In this document: positions 1 through 10,373 of the stretch, in pieces
Numbering within the stretch: the stretch's first letter is position 1
Layout of the letters: each line of letters begins with the position of its first letter
From: Modestobacter versicolor
GTDB lineage: Bacteria; Actinomycetota; Actinomycetes; Mycobacteriales; Geodermatophilaceae
Length of the DNA stretch: 64,000 nt
Direction of reading: 5' to 3'
Assembly: GCF_014195485.1 (NCBI RefSeq)
Contig: NZ_JACIBU010000001.1
Coordinates: 3,348,001 to 3,412,000, forward strand
Program-made: the position numbers and the translations under genes
The notes under the pieces: generated by a model
The model's database searches: none
The model's input: only the letters and a program-made list of their open reading frames with translations
Told to the model about the DNA's origin: nothing

Positions 1-466
1 ACATGACGATCTCGCCGGCGGCCGGCAGGTGCTGCACGTAGCGCTGGAAGTACCACTGGGTCCTCTCGCGCTCCGACGGCTTGTCCAGCGCGATCGTCCG
101 CGAGCCGCGCGGGTTCAGGTGCTCGGTGAACCGCTTGATGGTGCCGCCCTTGCCGGCGGCGTCGCGGCCCTCGAACACCAGCACCAGCTTCTGCCCGGTG
201 CCCTTGACCCAGCCCTGCAGCTTGAGCAGCTCGATCTGCAGCTTCCGCTTCTCGATCTCGTACTCGCGCCGCTCCATCCGCTCGCTGTACGGGTAGCCCT
301 CGCGCCAGGTGTCGACCCGGTTGCCCGCCGGGTCGAACAGCTCGCGGTCGTCGTCCCAGTCCTCGTCGGAGTTGGTGTCGGGCAGCGCGTTGAGCCGCCA
401 CTGGCTGAGGTCGAGGACGGGGGAGGGGGTGCCCTCGGGGGCTCGATCGCGCAGGTGCTGGGACAC
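1..466 (-). CDS. ppk2: Polyphosphate kinase 2 (PPK2 family), 3' end outside window
   Basis: PPK2 enzymes transfer phosphate between polyphosphate and nucleotides. The 155 visible codons contain the Walker-A-like [11 protein letters not shown] (about residues 98-108), the following [13 protein letters not shown] segment and the [15 protein letters not shown] block, all typical of PPK2. The N-terminal 60 residues are acidic and less conserved. I chose the GTG at 466 because a GGAG lies 5 nt ahead; a second in-frame GTG at 472 is possible. The C-terminal half lies beyond the window edge. It sits 14 bp after the stop of the Pit phosphate permease on the same strand, so uptake and polyphosphate turnover are probably co-transcribed. 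Confidence 0.93.
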   Translation of the reverse strand, partial: MSQHLRDRAPEGTPSPVLDLSQWRLNALPDTNSDEDWDDDRELFDPAGNRVDTWREGYPYSERMERREYEIEKRKLQIELLKLQGWVKGTGQKLVLVFEGRDAAGKGGTIKRFTEHLNPRGSRTIALDKPSERERTQWYFQRYVQHLPAAGEIVM

Positions 467-480
467 GTTCACTCCGGACG

Positions 481-1758
481 TCACAGGGGCTGCCGGGTCC
501 GATCCTGCCGCCGCGCGGCCGACTCCGCCTCCTCCAGGCTGCCGCCGCGCTCGAGCACCTCGCGGCTGGCCGGGACGCCGCGGGAGTCGATGATCGACCC
601 GGTGCCCGGTCGCATCGCGACCTCCAGCTCCTCGTCGTCGCCGGGCACCACGTCGGAGGCCTTCGGCGCCGAGCGCAGCGCCAGGCCGAGGAGCGCGACG
701 AGGCCGAGCACGACCGCGGTCATGACGACGGCCGACACGGCCGTCGGCGGGGCGGTGGTGAGCAGGTAGGCGACCGCCGCGACGGCGGCGGCCGCCGGCA
801 GGGTGACGACCCAGGCGACGGTCAGCCGGCCGAACACCCGCCAGTTCACGGTGGCGCCGCGGTTGGCGGCGCCCACGCCGGTGACGGCGCCGGCCACGGT
901 GTGCGTGGTCGAGACCGGTGCCCCCAGGGCGGTCGAGCCGAACAGCGCCACGGCCGCGCTGGTCTCGGCGGCGAAGCCGCTCACCGGGCGCAGCTGGGTG
1001 ATGCTCGAGCCCATCGTGCGCACCAGCCGCCACCCGCCGGACATCGTGCCGGCCGCGATCGCGACGTAGGCGCTGATCGCCACCCAGTCGGGGATGGGCA
1101 GGTCGCCGTCGATCGGGGCGTCCAGGTGCCCGGTGCTGACCAGCAGCGCGGCGATCACGCCCATCGTCTTCTGCGCGTCGTTCCCGCCGTGGCCCAGCGA
1201 GACGGCGGCCGAGGAGACCAGCTGCAGGGCGCGGAACCGGCGCTCGGTCCGCGGCACGTCGGCCCGGCGCAGCAGCACGCCGAGCAGCGCCATCACCAGC
1301 GAGCCGAGCAGCAGTCCGGCCACCGGGGAGACGACGATGAACAGCGCCGTCTTCTCCACGCTCTCGCCCTTGATCGCCGACAGCCCACCGGCGGTCAGCC
1401 CAGCCCCCACGAGCCCGCCGACCAGCGCGTGCGAGGAGGACGTGGGCAGCCCGAGGTGCCAGGAGGTGAAGTTCCAGACGACGGCACCGAGCAGCGCCGC
1501 GAAGACGACGGCCGGGCCGAAGTACTCGGTGTGCACGGTGGAGCCGACGGTGTTGGCGACCGCCGTCCCGACGAAGAAGAACGCGACGAAGTTCCACCCG
1601 GCCGCCCAGGCGACGGCCCAGCGGGGCCGCAGCACCCGGGTGGCCACCACGGTGGCGATCGCGTTGGCCGCGTCGTGGAAGCCGTTGGTGTAGTCGAACA
1701 GCAGCGCGAGCGCGATGAGCCCGACGAGGGTCAGGGTGGTGACGTCCACGGCGAGCAC
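481..1758 (-). CDS. pit: PiT family inorganic phosphate permease
   Basis: A 425-residue polytopic membrane protein of the PiT (low-affinity phosphate:cation symporter) family. The duplicated signature is visible: [16 protein letters not shown] near the N-terminus and [15 protein letters not shown] in the middle, each in a hydrophobic repeat. The C-terminal tail of about 60 residues is charged and cytoplasmic-looking. A start at GTG 1758 is preferred since AAGGGG lies 5 nt upstream; the frame is open a further 7 codons. First gene of an apparent pit-ppk2 operon. PiT proteins often pair with a PhoU-like partner, which is not seen here; PPK2 takes the downstream place. Confidence 0.93.
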   Translation of the reverse strand: MLAVDVTTLTLVGLIALALLFDYTNGFHDAANAIATVVATRVLRPRWAVAWAAGWNFVAFFFVGTAVANTVGSTVHTEYFGPAVVFAALLGAVVWNFTSWHLGLPTSSSHALVGGLVGAGLTAGGLSAIKGESVEKTALFIVVSPVAGLLLGSLVMALLGVLLRRADVPRTERRFRALQLVSSAAVSLGHGGNDAQKTMGVIAALLVSTGHLDAPIDGDLPIPDWVAISAYVAIAAGTMSGGWRLVRTMGSSITQLRPVSGFAAETSAAVALFGSTALGAPVSTTHTVAGAVTGVGAANRGATVNWRVFGRLTVAWVVTLPAAAAVAAVAYLLTTAPPTAVSAVVMTAVVLGLVALLGLALRSAPKASDVVPGDDEELEVAMRPGTGSIIDSRGVPASREVLERGGSLEEAESAARRQDRTRQPL

Positions 1759-1812
1759 CGTTCCCCTTGCGGGAGGCAACCAGTTCGGCGTGCGGGTGAA
1801 CGGTGCGTGAAC

Positions 1813-2928
1813 TCAGGCGGGGACGGCGTGGCGCAGCCGCTGCAGGTGCCCGATCAGCTCGTCGCCGACCCGCCCCCACGTCCGGCTCTCCACCGAGGGC
1901 CGGGCCAGCGCCGCGGCGGCCCGCACCGCGGCCGGGTCGTCGCGCAGCCGGGCGACCGTGGCGGCGAGCACCTGCGGGTCGTCCCCGGCCCACAGCCAGC
2001 CGTTCTCGCGGTGCCGCACCAGGTCCAGCGGCCCGCCCGACGCGGCGACGACGGCCGGCACCCCGGCCGCCAGCGCCTCCTGCACCGCCTGGCAGAACGT
2101 CTCGTCGGCGCCCGGGTGCACGAACAGGTCCAGCGACGCCACGACGGCGCCGAGCTCGGTGCCGCCGAGCTGGCCGAGGAAGCGCGCCCGCGGCATCTCG
2201 CGGGTCAGCGCCCGGCGCTGCGGCCCGTCGCCCACGACGACCAGCTGGACGCCGGGCAGCTCGCTGAGCGGGGCGAGCAGCTCCAGCCGCTTCTCCACCG
2301 CCAGCCGGGCCACCACCCCGACCAGCAGCTCGCCGCCGGGGGCCAGCGCCGCGCGCAGGCCGTCGTCCCGGCGGCACGGCGCGAACTGCTCCAGGTCCAC
2401 CCCGCGCGGCCAGAGCGCGACCGGGCCGATCCCGTGCCGGGCCAGCTGGGCGGCGCTGGCCGAGGACGGCGCCAGGGTGAGGTCCGCCGTCCCGTGCACC
2501 GTGCGCAGGTACCGCCACGCCGCGGCGGCGCCGCCGGGCAGCCGGTAGCGCTGGGCGTAGGCGGCCAGGTCGGTCTGGAAGACGGCGATCGACGGGATGC
2601 CGAGCGTGCGGGCGGCCCGCGCGGCGGCCAGCCCGAGCACGGCGGGCGAGGCCAGGTGCACGACGTCCGGGGCGAGCCGGCGCAGCACCGCGGTGAGGTC
2701 GCCGGCGGGCCGGGCGAGCGCGAGCTGCCGGTAGCGGGGCAGCCGCATCGCCGGCACGGTCACCACCTGGACCCGGGCTCCGCAGCGGGACTCGTAGTCG
2801 GCACCCGACGGCGCGACCACCACCGGGTCGTGACCCCGGACGGCGAGGTGGTCGACGAGCCGGAGCACCGAGCCGACCACGCCGTTGACCGCGGGCAGGA
2901 ACGTCTCGGCGACGACCGCCACCCGCAT
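1813..2928 (-). CDS. Glycosyltransferase family 4 (GT-B fold), mannosyltransferase-like
   Basis: A 371-residue GT4 glycosyltransferase. The N-terminus ([17 protein letters not shown]) is the usual GT-B opening of actinobacterial GDP-mannose-dependent alpha-mannosyltransferases (MgtA/PimB-like). The C-terminal donor-binding half shows [28 protein letters not shown] and a late E-x7-E-like segment ([20 protein letters not shown]). The ATG at 2928 lies 13 bp beyond the stop of the upstream acyltransferase, so the two are probably one transcript. The likely role is adding a hexose, probably mannose, to a lipid or cell-wall glycolipid; the acceptor cannot be told from sequence. Confidence 0.85.
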   Translation of the reverse strand: MRVAVVAETFLPAVNGVVGSVLRLVDHLAVRGHDPVVVAPSGADYESRCGARVQVVTVPAMRLPRYRQLALARPAGDLTAVLRRLAPDVVHLASPAVLGLAAARAARTLGIPSIAVFQTDLAAYAQRYRLPGGAAAAWRYLRTVHGTADLTLAPSSASAAQLARHGIGPVALWPRGVDLEQFAPCRRDDGLRAALAPGGELLVGVVARLAVEKRLELLAPLSELPGVQLVVVGDGPQRRALTREMPRARFLGQLGGTELGAVVASLDLFVHPGADETFCQAVQEALAAGVPAVVAASGGPLDLVRHRENGWLWAGDDPQVLAATVARLRDDPAAVRAAAALARPSVESRTWGRVGDELIGHLQRLRHAVPA

Positions 2929-2941
2929 CGGGCCGACCGGG

Positions 2942-3865
2942 TCAGGCAGCACGCGCAGCACGGTGACCGGTGACCGGCCGGCGGACCCGCACCGGGGCCG
3001 GGACCCGGGGGCGGCGGGGGTGGGCGGTGACCACCGGCGGCCGGGCCTCGGTGACCTCGGCGACCGCGTACTCGGCCAGCGCGGCCAGCTCGCGCCGGTC
3101 GGCGCCGGCGGGGTCCAGGGCGGGGAGCAGGTGCACCTCGACGACCAGCCCGCGGGCGGCCACGATCCGGGCCAGGGTGCGCGGCAGCGGCTCACCGCCG
3201 AGGTAGGCGGCCACGGCGCTGGCCGCGCCGCCGTCGACCCGGTAGCGCACGGCGACCGGGCAGACCGGGGCGGCGGCGTCCACGGCGGCCTGGAAGAAGG
3301 CGGGCCGGAACCGGCCGAGCTCGACGCCGCACGACGTCGTCCCCTCCGGGTGCACGGTGACCGGCGTGCCGGCCCGCAGCAGGTCGGCGACCTCGGCGAC
3401 CGTGCCGGGCAGCGCCCGGAGGCGGCCGCGCTCGACCAGGACGACGCCGGTGCGGCGGAGCAGCCGGCCGACGACCGGCCAGTCACCGATCTCCCGCTTG
3501 GCCACCGGGACGCCGGGGACCACGGTGAGCAGCGCGAGCCCGTCGAGCCAGGAGACGTGGTTGGCCACCACCAGCGGCGCCGGCCCGGTGCGCGGCCAGG
3601 CGACCGGCGAGGCGTGCACCTCCACCCGGACGCCGGCCGCGGTGAGCAGCCGGGCCGCCGCGCAGACCACCAGCCGCCGCCGGCCGCGGGTGCCGGCCAG
3701 CGGGGCGCGCAGCGCGGCGACGCCCGCCCCGGCCAGCGCGCCGGTCAGCCGCCGCCAGCGGTGCCGCTGCAGGGTGGCGTCCACGGTCGGCACCGGGTCG
3801 GCGGTGCAGCGCGGCGTGCAGGCGGAGCGGGGGACCCACGGGCTGAGCGTCTGGGCAGCTGTCAC
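2942..3865 (-). CDS. Lysophospholipid acyltransferase family protein (PlsC-like)
   Basis: A 307-residue acyltransferase of the 1-acyl-sn-glycerol-3-phosphate type. Motif I is NHVSWLDG (HX4D catalytic pair) and motif III is VHPEGTTS; the GTPVTV and RPAFFQAA regions fit the rest of the fold. The N-terminal 70 residues are basic and hydrophobic, consistent with monotopic membrane binding. The GTG start at 3865 has only a weak GAGGTG upstream. Transcribed ahead of the GT4 glycosyltransferase with 13 bp between, suggesting a shared role in making an acylated glycolipid or modified phospholipid. It could instead act on a lyso-ornithine lipid; the sequence does not decide. Confidence 0.85.
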   Translation of the reverse strand: MTAAQTLSPWVPRSACTPRCTADPVPTVDATLQRHRWRRLTGALAGAGVAALRAPLAGTRGRRRLVVCAAARLLTAAGVRVEVHASPVAWPRTGPAPLVVANHVSWLDGLALLTVVPGVPVAKREIGDWPVVGRLLRRTGVVLVERGRLRALPGTVAEVADLLRAGTPVTVHPEGTTSCGVELGRFRPAFFQAAVDAAAPVCPVAVRYRVDGGAASAVAAYLGGEPLPRTLARIVAARGLVVEVHLLPALDPAGADRRELAALAEYAVAEVTEARPPVVTAHPRRPRVPAPVRVRRPVTGHRAARAA

Positions 3866-4002
3866 GGCGACACCTCGGGTGTCGGGAGGCCCCTGGACGA
3901 GGCCCGGACGCTGCCAGGTTCGACCGGCGAGGTGGCCGTCCGGTGGCCGAGGACTGGCGCGTCCCCGTCGGGACGGCGAAACGTGACCCGGGTGTCGCCC
4001 GA

Positions 4003-4650
4003 TCAGGCGGCGATGCGCCCGGCCAGCTCCTCGGCGTAGCTGCGCGCGGCGTCGGCCTCGGCGGCGGCCTGGCCGCGCAGGTCGGCCATCGCCGGCACCC
4101 GGTCGGCCAGGGTCAGCTGCAGGGTGATCACCGAGACCTGCATCCCGAACGACCGGCCGAGCACCAGCTCCAGGGGCGGCACGGTGTGGTCCCAGCTGGC
4201 CTGCTCGCCGCCGGAGTCGTAGCTCGCGCCGCGGCTGGAGACCACCACGGCGGGGCGGCCGGCCAGCGGCCGCGCCTCGAACTCGCCGAACGGGACGGTC
4301 GTGCCCAGCACGTGCACGTGGTCGACCCACGCCTTGAGCGTCGAGGGCAGCGACCAGTTGTACATCGGCGCGCCGAGCAGCAGGACGTCGGCGCCGAGCA
4401 GCTCGTCGAGGTAGCCCTGCTGCAGGGCGGCGGCGGCCGGGTCGACGGTCTCCGCGTCGGTACGCAGCCGGGGCGCCCAGTGCAGCGCGGCGTCGGGCAG
4501 GTGCGGCGGCGGGTCGGTGTGCAGGTCGCGGGAGGTGACCGTGAAGTCCGCGCCCCGCTCCTGCCACCCCCGCACGAACGCGGCGGTGACCTCGCGCGAC
4601 GCGGAGGTGCGCGGATCGGCGGACGAGTCGAGGTGCAGCAGGTGCGGCAT
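4003..4650 (-). CDS. FMN-dependent NADH-azoreductase / NAD(P)H quinone reductase
   Basis: A 215-residue flavodoxin-fold protein of the AzoR family. The N-terminal LHLDSSADPRTSASREVT loop binds FMN phosphate, GAPMYNWSLPSTLKAWVDHV is the central family motif, and VVVSSRGASYDSG the third flavin-contact loop. Such enzymes reduce quinones and azo dyes with NADH via FMN and mainly act in quinone or electrophile detoxification. The ATG at 4650 has GGGAGG six nt upstream. It stands alone, divergent from the dehydratase at 4747. Family assignment is firm; the natural substrate is unknown. Confidence 0.9.
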   Translation of the reverse strand: MPHLLHLDSSADPRTSASREVTAAFVRGWQERGADFTVTSRDLHTDPPPHLPDAALHWAPRLRTDAETVDPAAAALQQGYLDELLGADVLLLGAPMYNWSLPSTLKAWVDHVHVLGTTVPFGEFEARPLAGRPAVVVSSRGASYDSGGEQASWDHTVPPLELVLGRSFGMQVSVITLQLTLADRVPAMADLRGQAAAEADAARSYAEELAGRIAA

Positions 4651-4734
4651 CGTGGGCCTCCCGGGTCGGGTGTGCGCGGGGTCACCGCACACCCCCACCC
4701 AAGCAGGGCGCCCCGAGCGGCCCGCCACCGGCCG

Positions 4735-4740
4735 TATCGT
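4735..4740 (+). promoter_or_regulatory. Probable -10 box for leaderless threonine dehydratase transcript
   Basis: TATCGT matches the actinobacterial TAnnnT -10 form and lies exactly 6 nt before the GTG at 4747, which has no ribosome binding site. The expected transcription start would coincide with the start codon. Inferred from spacing only. Confidence 0.5.
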
Positions 4741-4746
4741 GCTCCG

Positions 4747-5688
4747 GTGATCACCCGGGACGACGTCCTCGCCGCGCAGCACCGCACCGCCGGCCACGTC
4801 CGGCGCACCCCGCTGCTCCAGGTCGGCGCGACGTCGTGGGTCAAGGCCGAGTTCCTGCAGCACACCGGGTCGTTCAAGGCCCGCGGCGCCTTCAACCGGC
4901 AGCTGGCCGCGGCCGAGCGCGGCGAGCTGGACCCGGCCGTCGGCGTGGTGGCGGCGTCCGGGGGCAACGCCGGCATGGCGCACGCCTTCGCCGCCCGGTC
5001 GATCGGCGTGCCGGCCACGGTGTTCGTCCCCGAGCCGACGCCCGCGGTGAAGGTCGACCGGCTGCACGCCTACGGCGCCGATGTCCGGCTGGTCGGCGCG
5101 GAGTACGCCGAGGCGTACGCGGCGGCGGTGGACTTCGCCGACGCGCGGGGGGCCGTCTTCTGCCACGCCTACGACCAGCCGGAGATCGCCGCGGGCGCCG
5201 GGGTGCTCGCCGAGGAGGTGCTCGCCGACCTGCCGGACGCCGACACCGTGGTGGTCGCGGTGGGCGGGGGTGGGCTGCTGGCCGGGGTGCTGGCCGCGCT
5301 CGACGGCCGGGCCCGGGTGGTCGCGGTCGAGCCCGTCGGGGCGCCGACGCTGCACGCGGCGCTGGCCGCCGGCGAACCGGTGGACGTCGAGGTCTCCGGG
5401 GTGGCCAAGGACTCCCTGGGCGCCCGGCGGATCGGCGCGATCGCCTTCGCCGCGGCGCAGGCCACGCCGGACCTGGTGAGCCTGCTGGTGACCGACGAGG
5501 AGATCGTCGCCGCCCGGGCGGAGCTGTGGAGCGAGGCCCGGATCGCCAGCGAGCACGGTGCCGCGACCGCCTGGGCGGCGCTGACCTCCGGCAGGTTCGT
5601 GCCGGCTCCCGGCGAGCGGGTCGTCACCGTGGTCTGCGGCGCCAACACCGACCCGGCCACGCTGGCCCCGGCCCCCGCCGAGCCCTGA
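4747..5688 (+). CDS. Threonine/serine dehydratase (PLP fold type II)
   Basis: A 313-residue PLP enzyme of the tryptophan-synthase-beta fold. The PLP lysine lies in HTGSFKARGAFN, the substrate loop is ASGGNAGMA, and the phosphate-binding glycine loop is VAVGGGGLLAG. It lacks the C-terminal ACT-like regulatory domain of biosynthetic IlvA, so it resembles short catabolic threonine/serine dehydratases (or serine racemase-like enzymes), converting the amino acid to a 2-oxo acid plus ammonia. The GTG at 4747 has no Shine-Dalgarno and sits 6 nt after TATCGT, suggesting a leaderless mRNA. Monocistronic; it converges with the SEC-C protein gene at 5716. Confidence 0.9.
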   Translation: MITRDDVLAAQHRTAGHVRRTPLLQVGATSWVKAEFLQHTGSFKARGAFNRQLAAAERGELDPAVGVVAASGGNAGMAHAFAARSIGVPATVFVPEPTPAVKVDRLHAYGADVRLVGAEYAEAYAAAVDFADARGAVFCHAYDQPEIAAGAGVLAEEVLADLPDADTVVVAVGGGGLLAGVLAALDGRARVVAVEPVGAPTLHAALAAGEPVDVEVSGVAKDSLGARRIGAIAFAAAQATPDLVSLLVTDEEIVAARAELWSEARIASEHGAATAWAALTSGRFVPAPGERVVTVVCGANTDPATLAPAPAEP

Positions 5689-5691
5689 GCC

Positions 5692-5711
5692 GATGTTCCA
5701 CGTGGAGCATC
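5692..5711. other. parS-like 20-bp palindrome between convergent genes
   Basis: GATGTTCCACGTGGAGCATC is a near-perfect palindrome (one mismatched pair) centred on CACGTG, between two convergent genes. The inner 16 bp match 13 of 16 positions of the bacterial parS consensus TGTTTCACGTGAAACA. It could be a ParB site or a loopless terminator-like dyad; a similar motif lies at 38984. No parAB genes are adjacent. Confidence 0.35.
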
Positions 5712-5715
5712 TGCG

Positions 5716-6102
5716 TCAGGCCAGCGCGACGCCGTTCAGGTAGCGCCACTCGCCGTCCTCGCGGACGAAGCGGCTGTTCTCGTGCTGGGTGCCCGCCGCC
5801 CGGTCGACCACCGAGTGGGCGCGGAACTCCACGGTGCCGTCCGCGGCGAGCAGGCCGCCGCCGGTGGTCGCCAGCACCTCCAGGGCGGTCCAGCGGATCC
5901 GCGGGTCGAGGTCGACGTGCGCGGGGCGGGTCGTCGAGTGCCAGGTGCGCCGCAGGTAGGCGGGATCGCCGACGGCGAAGGCGCTGAACCGCGAGCGCAT
6001 CAGCTGCTCGGCGGTGGCGGCGGTCGCCGTCCCGTCGTGCAGCCGGCCGCAGCACTCGGCGTACGGGAGACCGGTGCCGCACGGGCAGCGTCGGGGAGCC
6101 AC
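5716..6102 (-). CDS. YchJ-family protein with SEC-C zinc-binding motif
   Basis: A 128-residue protein of the YchJ/UPF0225 type. The N-terminus carries the SEC-C metal-binding pattern CPCGTGLPYAECCGR (CxC-x8-CC), followed by an NTF2-like YchJ middle domain with LMRSRFSAFAVGD and TWHSTTRP. Proteins of this type are small zinc-binding proteins of unknown biochemical role. GTG start at 6102; the stop is 27 bp from the convergent dehydratase stop. Confidence 0.88.
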   Translation of the reverse strand: MAPRRCPCGTGLPYAECCGRLHDGTATAATAEQLMRSRFSAFAVGDPAYLRRTWHSTTRPAHVDLDPRIRWTALEVLATTGGGLLAADGTVEFRAHSVVDRAAGTQHENSRFVREDGEWRYLNGVALA

Positions 6103-6152
6103 CCGGCCAGTCTCCCAGGCAATCCAGTTGACCCCGGCTCGACGCTGGACGG

Positions 6153-8142
<1,990 letters not shown>

Positions 8143-8187
8143 CCCCGCCGGTGCATCCGGAGCCGGGGGTGGCTGCGAAGAGAGTGC

Positions 8188-8424
8188 GTGGAGTCGCGCG
8201 CTCGGGAGCAGCAGCAGTGGGTGGTGCAGCCGTTGATCGAGGCGGGCGTGGAGCTCGACCAGGTCCGCGAGCTGGTCTTCCGGCTGGCCTTCGAGGACAT
8301 CGTGAGCGAGGGCCGGGGCACCCTGGCCTGCGTCGCCGAGCTGGTCGCCGACCGGTCACCGGAGGTGCAGCAGGCGTGGGCGCAGACCATCGCCCGGATG
8401 CTCACCCTGGAGTTCCCGCCCTGA
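8188..8424 (+). CDS. Small conserved hypothetical protein
   Basis: A 78-residue acidic, probably all-helical protein (MESRAREQQQWVVQPLIEAG at its start) that I do not recognise. GTG start at 8188 with a weak AGAG upstream, 45 bp after argG in the same direction. A strong hairpin follows it. No catalytic or metal-binding pattern is visible. Codon use is typical of the window. Confidence 0.55.
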   Translation: MESRAREQQQWVVQPLIEAGVELDQVRELVFRLAFEDIVSEGRGTLACVAELVADRSPEVQQAWAQTIARMLTLEFPP

Positions 8425-8437
8425 CGCCCGTGGCTCC

Positions 8438-8458
8438 CTGAGCGCGCGCCGCGCTCAG
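8438..8458. terminator. Bidirectional hairpin terminator candidate
   Basis: CTGAGCGCG-CGC-CGCGCTCAG is a perfect 9-bp stem with a 3-nt loop, between the convergent 78-residue hypothetical gene and zwf. It overlaps the zwf stop codon. There is no U-run, as usual for high-GC actinobacteria. Confidence 0.6.
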
Positions 8459-9822
8459 CCGGCAGCGGGGCCGGCGGACCCCGCCGGGTAGTCCAACAGC
8501 GGCACCTCCCCGGCGGACCACGCCGCCAGGATCGGCTCGACGATCCGCCAGGACTCCTCGGCCTCGACGTCGCTGATCGACAGGGTGCGCTCGCCGCCGA
8601 GCATCTCCGCCAGCAGCAGCCCGTACGCCGACAGCGGGGTCGGCGGCAGGTCGATGTCCAGGGACCGGCGCTCCAGCTCGAACGGGTCGTCGGCGCCGTT
8701 GAGGTTGATCTCCAGGCTGATGTGGTCGGGGTCGAAGCGCATCCGCAGGACGTCGGGCTCGGCCTGGCCGCGGCTGCCGAAGGCCAGGTGCGGCACCGGC
8801 TTGAACCAGATGGCGATCTCCTGGCGGTCGGTGCCCAGCGCCTTGCCCGTGCGCAGCCGGAACGGGACGCCGGACCACCGCCAGTTGTCGATCGTCACCG
8901 TGTACTCGGCGTAGGTCTCGGTCTCCCGGGCCGGGTCGACGCCCTCCTCGCTCGTGTAGTCGGGCAGCGCGCGACCGTCGACCGTGCCGGCGGTGTAGCG
9001 GCCGCGCACGGTGTCGCGGGCCATGTCCGCCGGCGACCGCACCGCGCGCAGCACGTCGGCCTTGCGGGCGGAGAGGCTGGCGCCGTCGATGGCCTGCGGC
9101 GGCTCCATGGCGATGAGGGCCAGCTGCTGCAGCAGGTGGTTCTGCAGCATGTCGCGCAGCGCGCCCGCGGTGTCGTAGTAGCCGGCGCGCCCCTCCAGCC
9201 CGAGCGTCTCGTCGAACACGATCTCCACCCGCTCGATGTGCCCGGCGTTCCACACCGGCTCGAACAACCGGTTGGCGAAGCGGAGCCCGAGCAGGTTCAG
9301 CACGGTCTGCATGGCGAGGAAGTGGTCGGTGCGGAAGACCCGCTCCTCCGGGACCAGCCGGTGCAGCACGGCGTTGAGCTCGCGGGCGTCGGCCTGGTCG
9401 CGGCCGAAGGGCTTCTCCACCCCGATCGTCGTCCCCTCGGGGAGGTCCACCTCGGTCAGCGCCTGCAGGGTGCCCAGGAACACGGTGTTGGGCAGCGCGA
9501 GGTAGACGACCGGGCGGCCCGCGGCCCGGTCCAGCGCCTTGCGCAGGTCGGTGGCGGCGGTGACGTCGCCCTGCTGGTGGGCGAGCCGGCCGACCAGCGC
9601 GTCGCGGACGTCCTCGGCGACGTGCCCGGCGTGCTCGGCGAGCCGGGCGCGGGCCCAGTCGCGGTACTCCTCGTCGGACCAGTCCTGCTGGCTCACCGCG
9701 AGCAGTGCGACGTCGCCGTCCCGCGCGCGGGCGTCGGCGGTGAACAGCTCGGCCAGCCCCGGGAGCAGCAGGCGACCGGTGAGGTCACCCGTCCCGCCCA
9801 GCACCACGAAGGTCGTCTGCAC
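8455..9822 (-). CDS. zwf: Glucose-6-phosphate dehydrogenase family protein
   Basis: A 455-residue G6PD-fold enzyme; the reaction would oxidise glucose 6-phosphate to 6-phosphogluconolactone with NAD(P)+. Visible are the N-terminal nucleotide loop VVLGGTGDLTGRLLLPGL, the EKPFGRD motif, the catalytic-histidine segment RTDHFLAMQ, and RTGKALG in the C-terminal domain. The segment that reads DHYLGKE in canonical Zwf lacks the lysine here (DHFLAMQ), which marks this as the divergent actinobacterial subgroup; substrate or cofactor preference may differ. The GTG at 9822 is chosen, with GGACGG upstream; GTG 9837 is an alternative. Not clustered with tal, tkt or gnd. Confidence 0.85.
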   Translation of the reverse strand: MQTTFVVLGGTGDLTGRLLLPGLAELFTADARARDGDVALLAVSQQDWSDEEYRDWARARLAEHAGHVAEDVRDALVGRLAHQQGDVTAATDLRKALDRAAGRPVVYLALPNTVFLGTLQALTEVDLPEGTTIGVEKPFGRDQADARELNAVLHRLVPEERVFRTDHFLAMQTVLNLLGLRFANRLFEPVWNAGHIERVEIVFDETLGLEGRAGYYDTAGALRDMLQNHLLQQLALIAMEPPQAIDGASLSARKADVLRAVRSPADMARDTVRGRYTAGTVDGRALPDYTSEEGVDPARETETYAEYTVTIDNWRWSGVPFRLRTGKALGTDRQEIAIWFKPVPHLAFGSRGQAEPDVLRMRFDPDHISLEINLNGADDPFELERRSLDIDLPPTPLSAYGLLLAEMLGGERTLSISDVEAEESWRIVEPILAAWSAGEVPLLDYPAGSAGPAAG

Positions 9823-9900
9823 AGTCGTCCGTCCCACCCGTCGGGCATGGAGCCCGGGTCTGGGGCGCCGCTCCGACGACCTGCCCACCGCTGCCCCGGC

Positions 9901-10260
9901 TCAACCCCCCGGCGGGTCGACCAGGGTGAAGACGGTGGTCAGGCCGGTGATCTGCAGCGGGCGGAGCACCGCCCGGGTGGTGCCACAGCGCATCCGCAGC
10001 ACCCGGCCGGCGGCCTCGGCTGCCCGGTGGACGCCGACCAGCGCCGTGAGCCCGGCGGAGTCCAGGAACGTCACCTGCCGCAGGTCGAGCTCCACGGTCG
10101 TGGCGGCGGGGTCCTGCAGCAGCTCGCGCAGCCGGTCACCCAGCACCGGCGCGCTGCGGGTGTCGACCTCCCCGCTGACGACCACCGTGCACCCGTCGGA
10201 ACCGGGCACGGTCCGGATGTCGAGGTCCCCGGCATCGGGGTCTACGGGCGGTGCGGTCAT
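9901..10260 (-). CDS. STAS-domain anti-sigma factor antagonist
   Basis: A 119-residue single STAS domain protein of the SpoIIAA/RsbV type. Strand and helix landmarks are VVVSGEVDTRSAPVLGDRL, ATTVELDLRQVTFLDSAGLTALVGVHR and the C-terminal GLTTVFTLVD. The serine in FLDSAGL is the expected phosphorylation site used by anti-sigma kinases. The ATG at 10260 begins just before the domain. No kinase or sigma gene is adjacent, so it is an orphan partner-switch component. A GTTTAC/GTAAAC dyad lies 37 bp upstream. Confidence 0.88.
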   Translation of the reverse strand: MTAPPVDPDAGDLDIRTVPGSDGCTVVVSGEVDTRSAPVLGDRLRELLQDPAATTVELDLRQVTFLDSAGLTALVGVHRAAEAAGRVLRMRCGTTRAVLRPLQITGLTTVFTLVDPPGG

Positions 10261-10296
10261 CGGGGTCTCCGGCGGTCGCCGTTCACGAGTCGAGCC

Positions 10297-10311
10297 GTTT
10301 ACAGCGTAAAC
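10297..10311. promoter_or_regulatory. Inverted repeat between STAS antagonist and patatin genes
   Basis: GTTTAC-AGC-GTAAAC is a perfect 6-bp dyad and an AT-rich island in otherwise GC-rich DNA, in the divergent intergenic region. It may be an operator or part of an alternative-sigma promoter (GTTTAC resembles SigF/SigB -35 boxes). Its position allows control of either gene. Confidence 0.4.
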
Positions 10312-10360
10312 CACTTCCGATCTTGCTGGGCAGCCGGAGGCCACGCCGGCGCCCGCCGCC

Positions 10361-10366
10361 TACGGT
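10361..10366 (+). promoter_or_regulatory. Probable -10 box for leaderless patatin gene
   Basis: TACGGT ends 7 nt before the GTG at 10374, which has no ribosome binding site. It has the same TAnnnT-7-start arrangement as argG and the amidohydrolase in this window. Inferred from spacing. Confidence 0.45.
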
Positions 10367-10373
10367 GCACGGC

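Noticed and set aside
901-2973. 690-codon open frame on the plus strand
   Set aside because: It runs antisense to pit and the GT4 gene, is full of Arg/Gly/Gln low-complexity typical of GC-rich shadow frames, and has no family motif.
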